Source: Cyanobium sp. NIES-981 | GTDB taxonomy: Bacteria; Cyanobacteriota; Cyanobacteriia; PCC-6307; Cyanobiaceae | DNA: 5,367 nucleotides | Reading direction: 5' to 3' | NCBI GenBank assembly: GCA_945907085.1 | Contig: CAMDSS010000145.1 | Span: 1 to 5,367, forward strand | Shown: one piece after another, positions 1-5,367 of the stretch | How the letters are laid out: each line of letters starts with the position of its first letter | Numbering within the stretch: position 1 is the stretch's first letter | Notes under the pieces: model-generated | Seen by the model: only the letters and a program-made list of their open reading frames with translations | What the model was told of the DNA's origin: nothing | Databases searched by the model: none | Translations under genes and position numbers: made by a program

Positions 1-2517
1 AAAGCCCACGCCTACGCCCTCGAACAGGTGGAGGGCCAGAAGCAGGGCTTCCAGCGCTGGGGCATCTGGGCCGATTGGGAGCAGCCCTACCTCACCCTCC
101 ACAAGGACTACGAAGCCGCCCAAATCGGCGTGTTTGGCCAGATGGTGCTGGCCGGCCACATCTACCGGGGCCTGAAACCGGTGCACTGGAGTCCCAGCTC
201 CCGCACCGCCCTCGCCGAAGCCGAACTCGAATACCCCGATGGCCACACCTCACCGAGCGTGTATGTGGCCTTTGCGGTGGACCAGCTCCCCGAGGCCCTC
301 GCCGGCAAACTGGCTGCCGTTGGGCTCACCAGCGACCAGCTGGCTGTGGCCATCTGGACCACCACCCCCTGGACCCTGCCCGCCAACCTGGCGGTGTCGG
401 TGAACGCCAACCTCAGCTACGCCATCTGCCAGGCCCGCTCTGAAGATGCTCCTGAAGCTGCCAGCAACCGCTACCTGGTGGTGGCTACCGATCTGGTGGA
501 GAGCTTGCAAACCAGCCTGGGCCTGCAGCTGGAGCCCCTGCTCAGGGTGAAAGGTGCTGAGCTGGAGGGGATCCTCTACCGCCATCCCCTGCTGGAGCGC
601 ACCAGCCCGGTGGTAATGGGCGGCGACTACATCACCACCGAAACCGGCACGGGCCTGGTACACACCGCCCCCGGCCACGGCGTGGACGACTTCAACACCG
701 GCAAAAAGTACGGACTGCCCGTGCTCTGCCCCGTGGATGAGGCCGGCAACCTCACCGAAGAGGCCGGGCCCTTTGCCGGCACCAACGTGCTCAAGGACGC
801 CAACCCCACCATCATCGAGGCCCTCAAAGCAGCCGGGGCCTTGCTGGCGGAACACCGCTACGAGCACCGCTACCCCTACGACTGGCGCACCAAAAAACCG
901 ACGATCTTCCGGGCCACCGAGCAGTGGTTTGCCTCGGTGGAGGGCTTCCGCAGCCAGGCCTTAGCAGCCATTGCCGAGGTGGAGTGGCTGCCCGCCAGCG
1001 GCCGCAACCGGATCGAATCGATGGTGGGCGAGCGGGGCGATTGGTGCATCTCCCGCCAACGCACCTGGGGCGTTCCCATCCCGGTCTTTTATCACCGCCA
1101 AACCGGCGAGGTGCTGCTCAACGAAGCCACCCTCAGCCACATCCAGGCCCTGATTGCCGAGTACGGCGCCGACGTGTGGTGGGAACGGGATGAAGCCGGG
1201 CTGCTGCCGGAGGCCTATGCGAACCAGGCCGAGCACTGGCGCAAGGGCACCGACACCATGGACGTGTGGTTCGACTCCGGGTCCTCTTGGGCCGGGGTCC
1301 TGGGCGGCATCAGCGGCCAAACGCCCCGGGTGCCCGAGCTCCAGTACCCCGCCGATCTCTACCTGGAGGGCTCCGACCAACACCGGGGCTGGTTCCAATC
1401 CAGCCTGCTCACCTCGGTGGCCGTCAACGGCCACGCCCCCTACAAGCGGGTGCTCACCCACGGCTTCACCCTCGATGAGAAGGGCCGCAAGATGAGCAAA
1501 TCCCTAGGCAATGTCGTCGATCCAGCGGTGCTGGTGGAAGGCGGCAAGAACGAAAAACAGGAGCCCGCCTACGGCGCCGATGTCTTGCGGCTCTGGGTGA
1601 GCTCGGTCGACTACTCCGCAGATGTGCCCCTGGGGCCGGGGATTGTCAAACAGCTCTCGGATGTCTACCGCAAGGTGCGCAACACCGCCCGCTACCTGCT
1701 GGGCAATCTGCACGACTTCAACCCCAAACCCCTGGCCGAAGGCGGCGATGCCATCCCCTACGCCGAGCTGCCCCTGCTCGATCAATGGATGCTGCAGCGC
1801 ATGGCATCGCTGATCGCATCGGTGGGTGCCGATTTCGAGCGCTATGAGTTCTACCGCTTCTTCCAGGCCCTCCAAAACTTCTGCGTGGTCGACCTCTCCA
1901 ACGTCTACCTCGACATTGCCAAAGACCGCCTCTATGTAAGCGCTGCCGATGCCTACCGCCGGCGCAGCTGCCAAACCGTGCTGGCCCTGGTGGTGGAGCG
2001 GCTCGCCGGCCTGATCGCCCCGGTGCTGTGCCACATGGCCGAAGACATCTGGCAGAACCTGCCCTACCCGGTGGCCGAAAAGTCGGTGTTTGAGCGGGGC
2101 TGGCCCACCGCCCCGGCGGAGTGGGCCGCCGCCGATCTCGAAACGCCCATGGCCCAGGTGCTCGAGCTCCGGGCCCAGATCAACCGCCAGCTCGAGCAGT
2201 GCCGCAGCCAAGGGGATCTCGGCGCCTCCCTGGAGGCCCAGGTGCACCTGGAGCTCGGCCCCGAAACCAGCCCTGAGCTGCGCGGTGCCCTGCAATGGCT
2301 GGAGCAGAGCAGCCACCCTGAGGTCGACAACCTGGCCGATTGGCTGCTGGTCTCTGGCCTGACCATGGAAGCCAGCCAAACCGGGGGCGTGGGAGTGCAG
2401 ATCGCCAAAGCGGCCGGTGAGAAATGCGAGCGCTGCTGGCACTACGAGAGCGACATCGGCAGCCACAGCAACCACCCCACCCTGTGTAGCCGTTGTGTGG
2501 GCGTGCTGGAAGCCTGA
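1..2517 (+). CDS. ileS: Isoleucyl-tRNA synthetase, 5'-truncated by window edge
   Basis: Class I aminoacyl-tRNA synthetase (EC 6.1.1.5) that charges tRNA-Ile with isoleucine in the cytoplasm and edits mischarged valine. The frame is open from base 1, so the GTG at 28 is an internal codon, not the start. The window holds 838 C-terminal residues; roughly 130 N-terminal residues with the HIGH motif lie upstream. Numbering from base 1, I see the CP1 editing-domain threonine-rich motif TTTPWTLPAN near 120-129 and GTGLVHTAPGHGVDDF at 216-231, with the conserved editing aspartate. The catalytic domain continues with DWCISRQRTWGVP (about 347-359), MDVWFDSGSSW (420-430), LEGSDQHRGWF (455-465) and KMSKS at 497-501. 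The anticodon-binding helical domain starts near DQW (594-596). A C-terminal zinc ribbon has Cys pairs at 809/812 and 829/832 (CxxC-x16-CxxC). All key residues visible are intact. It is convergent with the minus-strand gene ending at 2547. Confidence 0.98.
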   Translation, partial: KAHAYALEQVEGQKQGFQRWGIWADWEQPYLTLHKDYEAAQIGVFGQMVLAGHIYRGLKPVHWSPSSRTALAEAELEYPDGHTSPSVYVAFAVDQLPEALAGKLAAVGLTSDQLAVAIWTTTPWTLPANLAVSVNANLSYAICQARSEDAPEAASNRYLVVATDLVESLQTSLGLQLEPLLRVKGAELEGILYRHPLLERTSPVVMGGDYITTETGTGLVHTAPGHGVDDFNTGKKYGLPVLCPVDEAGNLTEEAGPFAGTNVLKDANPTIIEALKAAGALLAEHRYEHRYPYDWRTKKPTIFRATEQWFASVEGFRSQALAAIAEVEWLPASGRNRIESMVGERGDWCISRQRTWGVPIPVFYHRQTGEVLLNEATLSHIQALIAEYGADVWWERDEAGLLPEAYANQAEHWRKGTDTMDVWFDSGSSWAGVLGGISGQTPRVPELQYPADLYLEGSDQHRGWFQSSLLTSVAVNGHAPYKRVLTHGFTLDEKGRKMSKSLGNVVDPAVLVEGGKNEKQEPAYGADVLRLWVSSVDYSADVPLGPGIVKQLSDVYRKVRNTARYLLGNLHDFNPKPLAEGGDAIPYAELPLLDQWMLQRMASLIASVGADFERYEFYRFFQALQNFCVVDLSNVYLDIAKDRLYVSAADAYRRRSCQTVLALVVERLAGLIAPVLCHMAEDIWQNLPYPVAEKSVFERGWPTAPAEWAAADLETPMAQVLELRAQINRQLEQCRSQGDLGASLEAQVHLELGPETSPELRGALQWLEQSSHPEVDNLADWLLVSGLTMEASQTGGVGVQIAKAAGEKCERCWHYESDIGSHSNHPTLCSRCVGVLEA

Positions 2518-2546
2518 TGGCGAGAGCGATTAGGCCAAGAACCCAG

Positions 2547-2840
2547 CTAGAGCCAGGCAGCTGGCTCTAAAAACCCGTCTGGATCGGATGGGCCTGCCAA
2601 CACCTGCTCAGCGGCGGGGTTGAGGGGGCCCGCCAGCAGCGCTGCCGTTTGAATCAGGGCACCCTCTGGCAGGGCTGATTGGTCGGGATCAAAGGCGGTG
2701 GGATGGGTGGTGCTGCTGGAGAACCCCCGGAAAATCAAAAGCTCGAAGGGCTCGCCAGCCAAAAGCCCTGCCAGCCGCAACACCCGATCCGGTCGCTGGC
2801 TACTGATCGCTTCCAACTGGCTCAACGACTGACTCAACAC
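2547..2840 (-). CDS. Small conserved cyanobacterial protein, DUF7734-like
   Basis: A soluble 97-residue protein of unknown function with no signal peptide or membrane segment. The central stretch is EPFELLIFRGFSSSTTHPTAFDPD (residues 30-53), followed by a proline-containing LPEGALI and a GPLNP turn (71-75). This matches my memory of a small family in cyanobacteria and plants (DUF7734), whose hallmark is an IF+GFSSS...PTAFDPD...LP core. I chose the GTG at 2840 as start because a GGAG ribosome binding site lies 7 nt upstream, and because the conserved part begins soon after. The open frame extends to an ATG at 3002, but that N-terminus would be Trp/Cys-rich and would overlap the DUF3177 gene by 143 bp. 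A TTG at 2837 is a less likely start. The gene lies 19 bp downstream of the DUF3177-like gene, so the two are probably co-transcribed. The family name is from memory and unverified. Confidence 0.75.
   Translation of the reverse strand: MLSQSLSQLEAISSQRPDRVLRLAGLLAGEPFELLIFRGFSSSTTHPTAFDPDQSALPEGALIQTAALLAGPLNPAAEQVLAGPSDPDGFLEPAAWL
2548..2569. other. Perfect inverted repeat between convergent genes, possible terminator or 3'-end stabiliser
   Basis: A perfect 9-bp stem, TAGAGCCAG (2548-2556) and CTGGCTCTA (2561-2569), encloses the 4-nt loop GCAG. It begins 30 bases after the ileS stop and covers the last codons and part of the stop codon of the minus-strand gene. On the plus strand it is followed by AAAA, not a T-tract. 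On the minus strand the T-run (2573-2570) lies before the stem. It is therefore not a canonical intrinsic terminator in either direction. Its place between two converging genes suggests a role at transcript 3' ends, which is inference. Confidence 0.5.
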
Positions 2841-2847
2841 AGGGACT

Positions 2848-2851
2848 CTCC
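2848..2851 (-). promoter_or_regulatory. Ribosome binding site of the DUF7734-like gene
   Basis: On the minus strand GGAG (2851 to 2848) stands 7 nt before the GTG at 2840, inside the 19-bp gap after the DUF3177-like stop codon. It decides the start: no comparable evidence supports the long upstream ATG at 3002. Confidence 0.6.
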
Positions 2852-2859
2852 AGCGCTGA

Positions 2860-3513
2860 TCAAAACTCCCCCGCCACCCTGCCCTGCTTGGGCAAGCGCA
2901 CCAACAGCCACTGCAGCAGGCCCACCACGTAAGCCACCAGGGCCACATAGCCCACAAAGCCAGCGATGGTGGCGGTCCAATTGGCCCCAAACACAAAGCC
3001 AAACAGCCCAGTCACCTGGTCATTGAGGCCCTGGGGTGCCTGCAGCCAAACGGCACAGCGGGGACCCGCCATCGCCGCCTTACCCAGGCAAGCCAGGCTG
3101 GTGAGGCTGAACAAAGCACCGGCCAACGCCCAAAGGGTCAAGCTCCAGCGCCAAATCCGAACCGTGAGGGGCAGCGCTCGCCAGGGGGGGAGATCCGCCA
3201 GCTCCTCGTTGAGATCCACCCAGAACCACACTGCCCCGATCAACAGGAGTTGACCAACCAAAACCAGCACAAAACCCAACGGGCGCTGGTTGGCGAGGAG
3301 CAGGGTGCTGATCAGCAGCAGACTGGCCACCTTCCAATAGATCTGCATCAAGCGCACCAAGGCGCCCTCCCGGCGCACCGCGGCCCAGATCAACAACACC
3401 AGGGGTAAGCCCAGGCTGAACACAACCGCCAAGCGGTAGTCGAGCCACACCAGGGAGCGGTAAAGCGTTTCTGGCACAGCGACAGGCACGGGGGTGGTTC
3501 GGTAAGACGCCAT
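2860..3513 (-). CDS. DUF3177-like integral membrane protein
   Basis: A 217-residue hydrophobic protein, probably in the cytoplasmic or thylakoid membrane. I count about five membrane segments by eye: roughly residues 26-46, 60-75, 78-98, 121-143 and 181-204. The polar loop at 99-120 (DLNEELADLPPWRALP) and a QGLNDQVTGLFGF stretch (161-173) lie between them. The N-terminal ETLYRSLVWLDYRLAVVF and the overall layout fit the cyanobacterial family DUF3177, for which no function is established to my knowledge. There is no enzymatic motif I can name. The ATG at 3513 is the only ATG near the N-terminus, although no clear Shine-Dalgarno sequence precedes it. GTG codons at residues 9 and 13 are possible alternatives, also without a good site. 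It is the first gene of a minus-strand pair and diverges from the FIST gene across 35 bp. Confidence 0.8.
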   Translation of the reverse strand: MASYRTTPVPVAVPETLYRSLVWLDYRLAVVFSLGLPLVLLIWAAVRREGALVRLMQIYWKVASLLLISTLLLANQRPLGFVLVLVGQLLLIGAVWFWVDLNEELADLPPWRALPLTVRIWRWSLTLWALAGALFSLTSLACLGKAAMAGPRCAVWLQAPQGLNDQVTGLFGFVFGANWTATIAGFVGYVALVAYVVGLLQWLLVRLPKQGRVAGEF

Positions 3514-3548
3514 TATCCGCGGCCCCCGGCTGGAGATAGGGTCAAACC
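3514..3548. promoter_or_regulatory. Divergent intergenic region between the DUF3177-like and FIST genes
   Basis: These 35 bp separate the two divergent start codons, so sequences directing both transcripts must lie here or reach into the coding regions. On the minus strand a GATAAT (3517 to 3512) resembles a -10 box in 5 of 6 positions but overlaps the ATG at 3513. A TTGACC (3545 to 3540) resembles a -35 box, but the 22-nt spacing between the two is too long for a standard promoter. On the plus strand I see no convincing -10/-35 pair. No operator-like inverted repeat was noticed. Confidence 0.4.
3538..3541 (+). promoter_or_regulatory. Ribosome binding site of the FIST gene
   Basis: AGGG at 3538-3541 stands 7 nt before the ATG at 3549, within the purine-rich GGAGATAGGG. 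The GGAG at 3532-3535 is an alternative but is 13 nt away. This supports the start chosen for the FIST protein. Confidence 0.45.
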
Positions 3549-4868
3549 ATGGCTGCCTTTCCCCTGCCGAGCTGGTTGGCGTTTCTGCAAGGCTCCAGTG
3601 CCCAGGCCCCCTGGTGCCGGACTGCCCTTGCCACGGAAGCCTCGCTGCAAGGGGCCGTGGACGCCATTGCCAAGCAGTTGCAGGGGAGCGGCCCAGCCGA
3701 TTTGGCCCTGGTCTTTGCCTCCGCCAGCTACGCCAGCGACCTGCAGCGCCTGCTGCCCCTGCTGCAAAGCCAACTGCAATCCAAGCACTGGCTGGGCTGT
3801 GTGGGGGCCGGGGTCGTGGGCACCGATGGCTCCGGCAAGCCCCACGAACTCGAACATGCGCCGGCCCTGAGCGTCACCCTGCTGCGGCTCCCGGGGGCCG
3901 AGCTGCGCCCTTTTGCCATCGACACGGCCGAGCTCCCCGACCTCGATGGGCCTGCAGAACCCTGGCAAGACCTTCTCCAGGCCCCAGGGGACGAGCTCGC
4001 AACCATGCCCTCGATGCTGCTGTTGATCGATCCCAGCTGCCCGGCCATCAACGACCTGATCAGTGGCCTGGATTACGCCTGTCCCCAGGCAGCAAAGCTG
4101 GGGGGGATCGCCGGCCAGCACAGTGCCTCCCACGGCTCCCTGCTGTTTAGCCATGGCTTGGACCAGCAGGGCGGCGTGACAACTGGTGGTGTGAAAACTG
4201 GAGCAGTGGGCTGCCTGATTGGCGGCAGCTGGCGCCTGGATCCCTTGGTGGCCCAGGGTTGCCGTCCCATCGGCCCGGTGCTCGAAGTGGAGCAAGCCCA
4301 GCGCAATGTGGTGCTGGAGGTGAGCGAAGGCAGCAAGCGCCACAGCCCGGTGGCCGCCCTGCAGTCGATCCTCACCAGCCTCAGCGCCGATGAACGGGAA
4401 CTGGCCAAAAACTCCCTCTTCCTGGGCGTCGGGCGCAGCAGCTTCAACCTGGCAGCCAGCCAAACCGGCACCAGCAGTGCCTTCTTGGTGCGCAACCTGA
4501 TCGGCATCGACCCCCGCAATGGGGCCGTGGCCGTGGCCGAGCGCATGCGCGCCGGCCAACAGGTGCAATTTCAATTGCGGGATGGCACCACCTCCCGCCA
4601 GGAACTGCGCCAACTCCTAGAGCGTCAGCGCCTGCAGCAGCCCGCGCCCCTGGCCGCCCTGGTGTTTGCCTGCCTGGGCCGGGGCCAGGGGCTCTATGGC
4701 GAGCGCGATGGCGACGTGAGCGCCTGCCGGGAGGCCTTTGCCGAGGTTCCCATCGCTGGTGCGTTCTGCAATGGCGAAATCGGGCCCGTCGCCGGCAGCA
4801 CCCATTTGCATGGCTACACCGCCAGCTGGGCCTTCCTGGTGCCCCATGGGAGCGACCATCCAGCCTGA
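3549..4868 (+). CDS. FIST-domain putative sensory protein (FIST_N and FIST_C)
   Basis: A 439-residue soluble protein with no signal peptide or membrane segment. FIST domains are thought to be small-ligand sensing modules, often linked to signal transduction; the ligand here is unknown. The FIST_N part spans about residues 30-235, with DLALVFASASYASDL (51-65), the strand-loop GCVGAGVVG (83-91) and a Gly-rich GGIAGQHS (185-192). The FIST_C part spans about 245-430, with RNLIGIDPRNGAVAV (315-329), a Gly-then-QFQLRD segment (336-345), LVFACLGRGQGLYGE (371-385) and the typical end PIAGAFCNGEIGPVAGSTHLHGYTASW (401-427). No kinase, GGDEF, PAS or methyl-accepting output domain is attached, so any signal would pass through a partner. 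The ATG at 3549 has AGGG 7 nt upstream. The stop overlaps the trmB start by one base. Domain boundaries are estimated by eye. Confidence 0.9.
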   Translation: MAAFPLPSWLAFLQGSSAQAPWCRTALATEASLQGAVDAIAKQLQGSGPADLALVFASASYASDLQRLLPLLQSQLQSKHWLGCVGAGVVGTDGSGKPHELEHAPALSVTLLRLPGAELRPFAIDTAELPDLDGPAEPWQDLLQAPGDELATMPSMLLLIDPSCPAINDLISGLDYACPQAAKLGGIAGQHSASHGSLLFSHGLDQQGGVTTGGVKTGAVGCLIGGSWRLDPLVAQGCRPIGPVLEVEQAQRNVVLEVSEGSKRHSPVAALQSILTSLSADERELAKNSLFLGVGRSSFNLAASQTGTSSAFLVRNLIGIDPRNGAVAVAERMRAGQQVQFQLRDGTTSRQELRQLLERQRLQQPAPLAALVFACLGRGQGLYGERDGDVSACREAFAEVPIAGAFCNGEIGPVAGSTHLHGYTASWAFLVPHGSDHPA

Positions 4869-5367
4869 TGCGCCAGCACGTCAACCCGCTCAGTCGGGTC
4901 CACCAACGGCCGCTGCCTTTGCCACCACCAGCCGAGCTCTTTAGCGAAGCGGCGCGGCCCATCCACCTCGACATCGGCAGCGCCCGCGGCGGCTTTTTGT
5001 TGGAGCTGGCCCAGCAGGAGCCAGGGCGCAATTACCTCGGCGTGGAAATCCGCCAGCCCCTGGTACAAGCCGCCGAAGCCGACCGCCAGGCCCTGGACTT
5101 ACGCAATCTCCACTACCTCTATTGCAACGCCAATGTGAACCTCGAGCAGTGGCTGGCAGCCCTACCCCCAGGCCAGCTGGAGCGGGTTTCGATCCAATTT
5201 CCCGACCCCTGGTTCAAAAAAAAGCACCACAAACGGCGGGTGTTGCAACCGGCCCTGCTGCTCGCCATCGCCGGCGCTTTGGCCGAGCAGCAGGAGCTGT
5301 TCATCCAAAGCGATGTGCTGGAGGTGATTGAACCCATGGTGCTGCTGATCGAGGCCAGCGGTTACTT
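4868..5367 (+). CDS. trmB: tRNA (guanine-N7-)-methyltransferase, 3'-truncated by window edge
   Basis: SAM-dependent enzyme (EC 2.1.1.33) that forms 7-methylguanosine at position 46 in the variable loop of tRNAs. The frame runs from the ATG at 4868 to the window end without a stop: 166 residues and two bases, of a usual length near 210-240. A Rossmann-fold SAM-binding motif, HLDIGSARGGFLLELA, is at residues 33-48, followed by YLGVEIR (56-62) and the CNANVN motif (86-91). The family hallmark FPDPWFKKKHHKRR is at 111-124, containing the PDPW and basic residues for tRNA binding and catalysis. IQSDV (146-150) follows. The N-terminus MRQHVNPLSR matches my memory of picocyanobacterial TrmB and supports this start. 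The start overlaps the FIST stop as TGATG, and the nearest purine-rich site (GGGAG, 4848-4852) is 15 nt away, so translation is probably coupled to the FIST gene. Confidence 0.96.
   Translation, partial: MRQHVNPLSRVHQRPLPLPPPAELFSEAARPIHLDIGSARGGFLLELAQQEPGRNYLGVEIRQPLVQAAEADRQALDLRNLHYLYCNANVNLEQWLAALPPGQLERVSIQFPDPWFKKKHHKRRVLQPALLLAIAGALAEQQELFIQSDVLEVIEPMVLLIEASGY

Noticed and set aside
250..867. Open frame of 205 codons on the minus strand within the ileS editing domain
   Set aside because: It is antisense to conserved editing motifs and has no recognisable protein features.
1504..2475. Long open frame of 323 codons on the minus strand opposite ileS
   Set aside because: It lies wholly antisense to well-conserved ileS sequence. 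Its composition (Gly/Ala/His/Gln-rich, no recognisable motif) is typical of a shadow frame in G+C-rich DNA.
2517..2570. A 17-codon frame on the plus strand whose ATG overlaps the ileS stop (TGATG) and which ends at the hairpin
   Set aside because: It is too short, and its sequence is explained by the hairpin and the end of the antisense gene. There is no sign of conservation or of its own ribosome binding site.
2548..2573. Calling the convergent hairpin a standard Rho-independent terminator
   Set aside because: Neither strand has a T-tract directly after the stem, so it is recorded only as an inverted repeat with a possible 3'-end role.
3513..4613. Open frame of 366 codons on the minus strand opposite the FIST gene
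   Set aside because: It is antisense to a clear FIST-domain protein, with biased Gly/Gln/Ala composition and no family resemblance. It is a codon-bias shadow.
5122..5331. A 69-codon plus-strand frame near the right end
   Set aside because: It is out of frame inside trmB, whose conserved motifs occupy the other frame. It is Arg/Pro/Ala-rich shadow sequence.

Overview
The window is a piece of a G+C-rich chromosome with tightly packed housekeeping and conserved genes. The protein sequences point to a cyanobacterium of the Synechococcus/Cyanobium group: the IleS and TrmB sequences have a cyanobacterial character, and a DUF3177-type membrane protein and a DUF7734-like small protein are both present. 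No HIP1 palindrome (GCGATCGC) was noticed by eye. The assignment rests on remembered family features, not on a search.

Layout from left to right. (1) Bases 1-2517, plus strand: isoleucyl-tRNA synthetase (ileS), lacking its N-terminus because the window begins inside the gene. (2) A 29-bp convergent gap, with a 9-bp-stem hairpin at 2548-2569 that contains the stop codon of the next gene. (3) Bases 2547-2840, minus strand: a 97-residue DUF7734-like protein with a GTG start and a good ribosome binding site. (4) Bases 2860-3513, minus strand: a DUF3177-like integral membrane protein. Genes 3 and 4 form a two-gene minus-strand unit with a 19-bp gap. (5) A 35-bp divergent intergenic region, 3514-3548. 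(6) Bases 3549-4868, plus strand: a FIST-domain (FIST_N plus FIST_C) putative sensor protein. (7) Bases 4868-5367, plus strand: tRNA (guanine-N7-)-methyltransferase (trmB), cut off by the window end. Its start overlaps the FIST stop as TGATG.

Two genes act on tRNA: ileS charges tRNA-Ile and trmB methylates G46. The FIST protein is probably co-transcribed and translationally coupled with trmB. The minus-strand pair has no assigned function. There is no stretch over 300 bases without a gene. I saw no RNA gene, mobile element, CRISPR array or phage gene. I did not find a clearly new system; the more interesting items are the uncharacterised minus-strand pair, the FIST-trmB coupling and the hairpin between the convergent genes.
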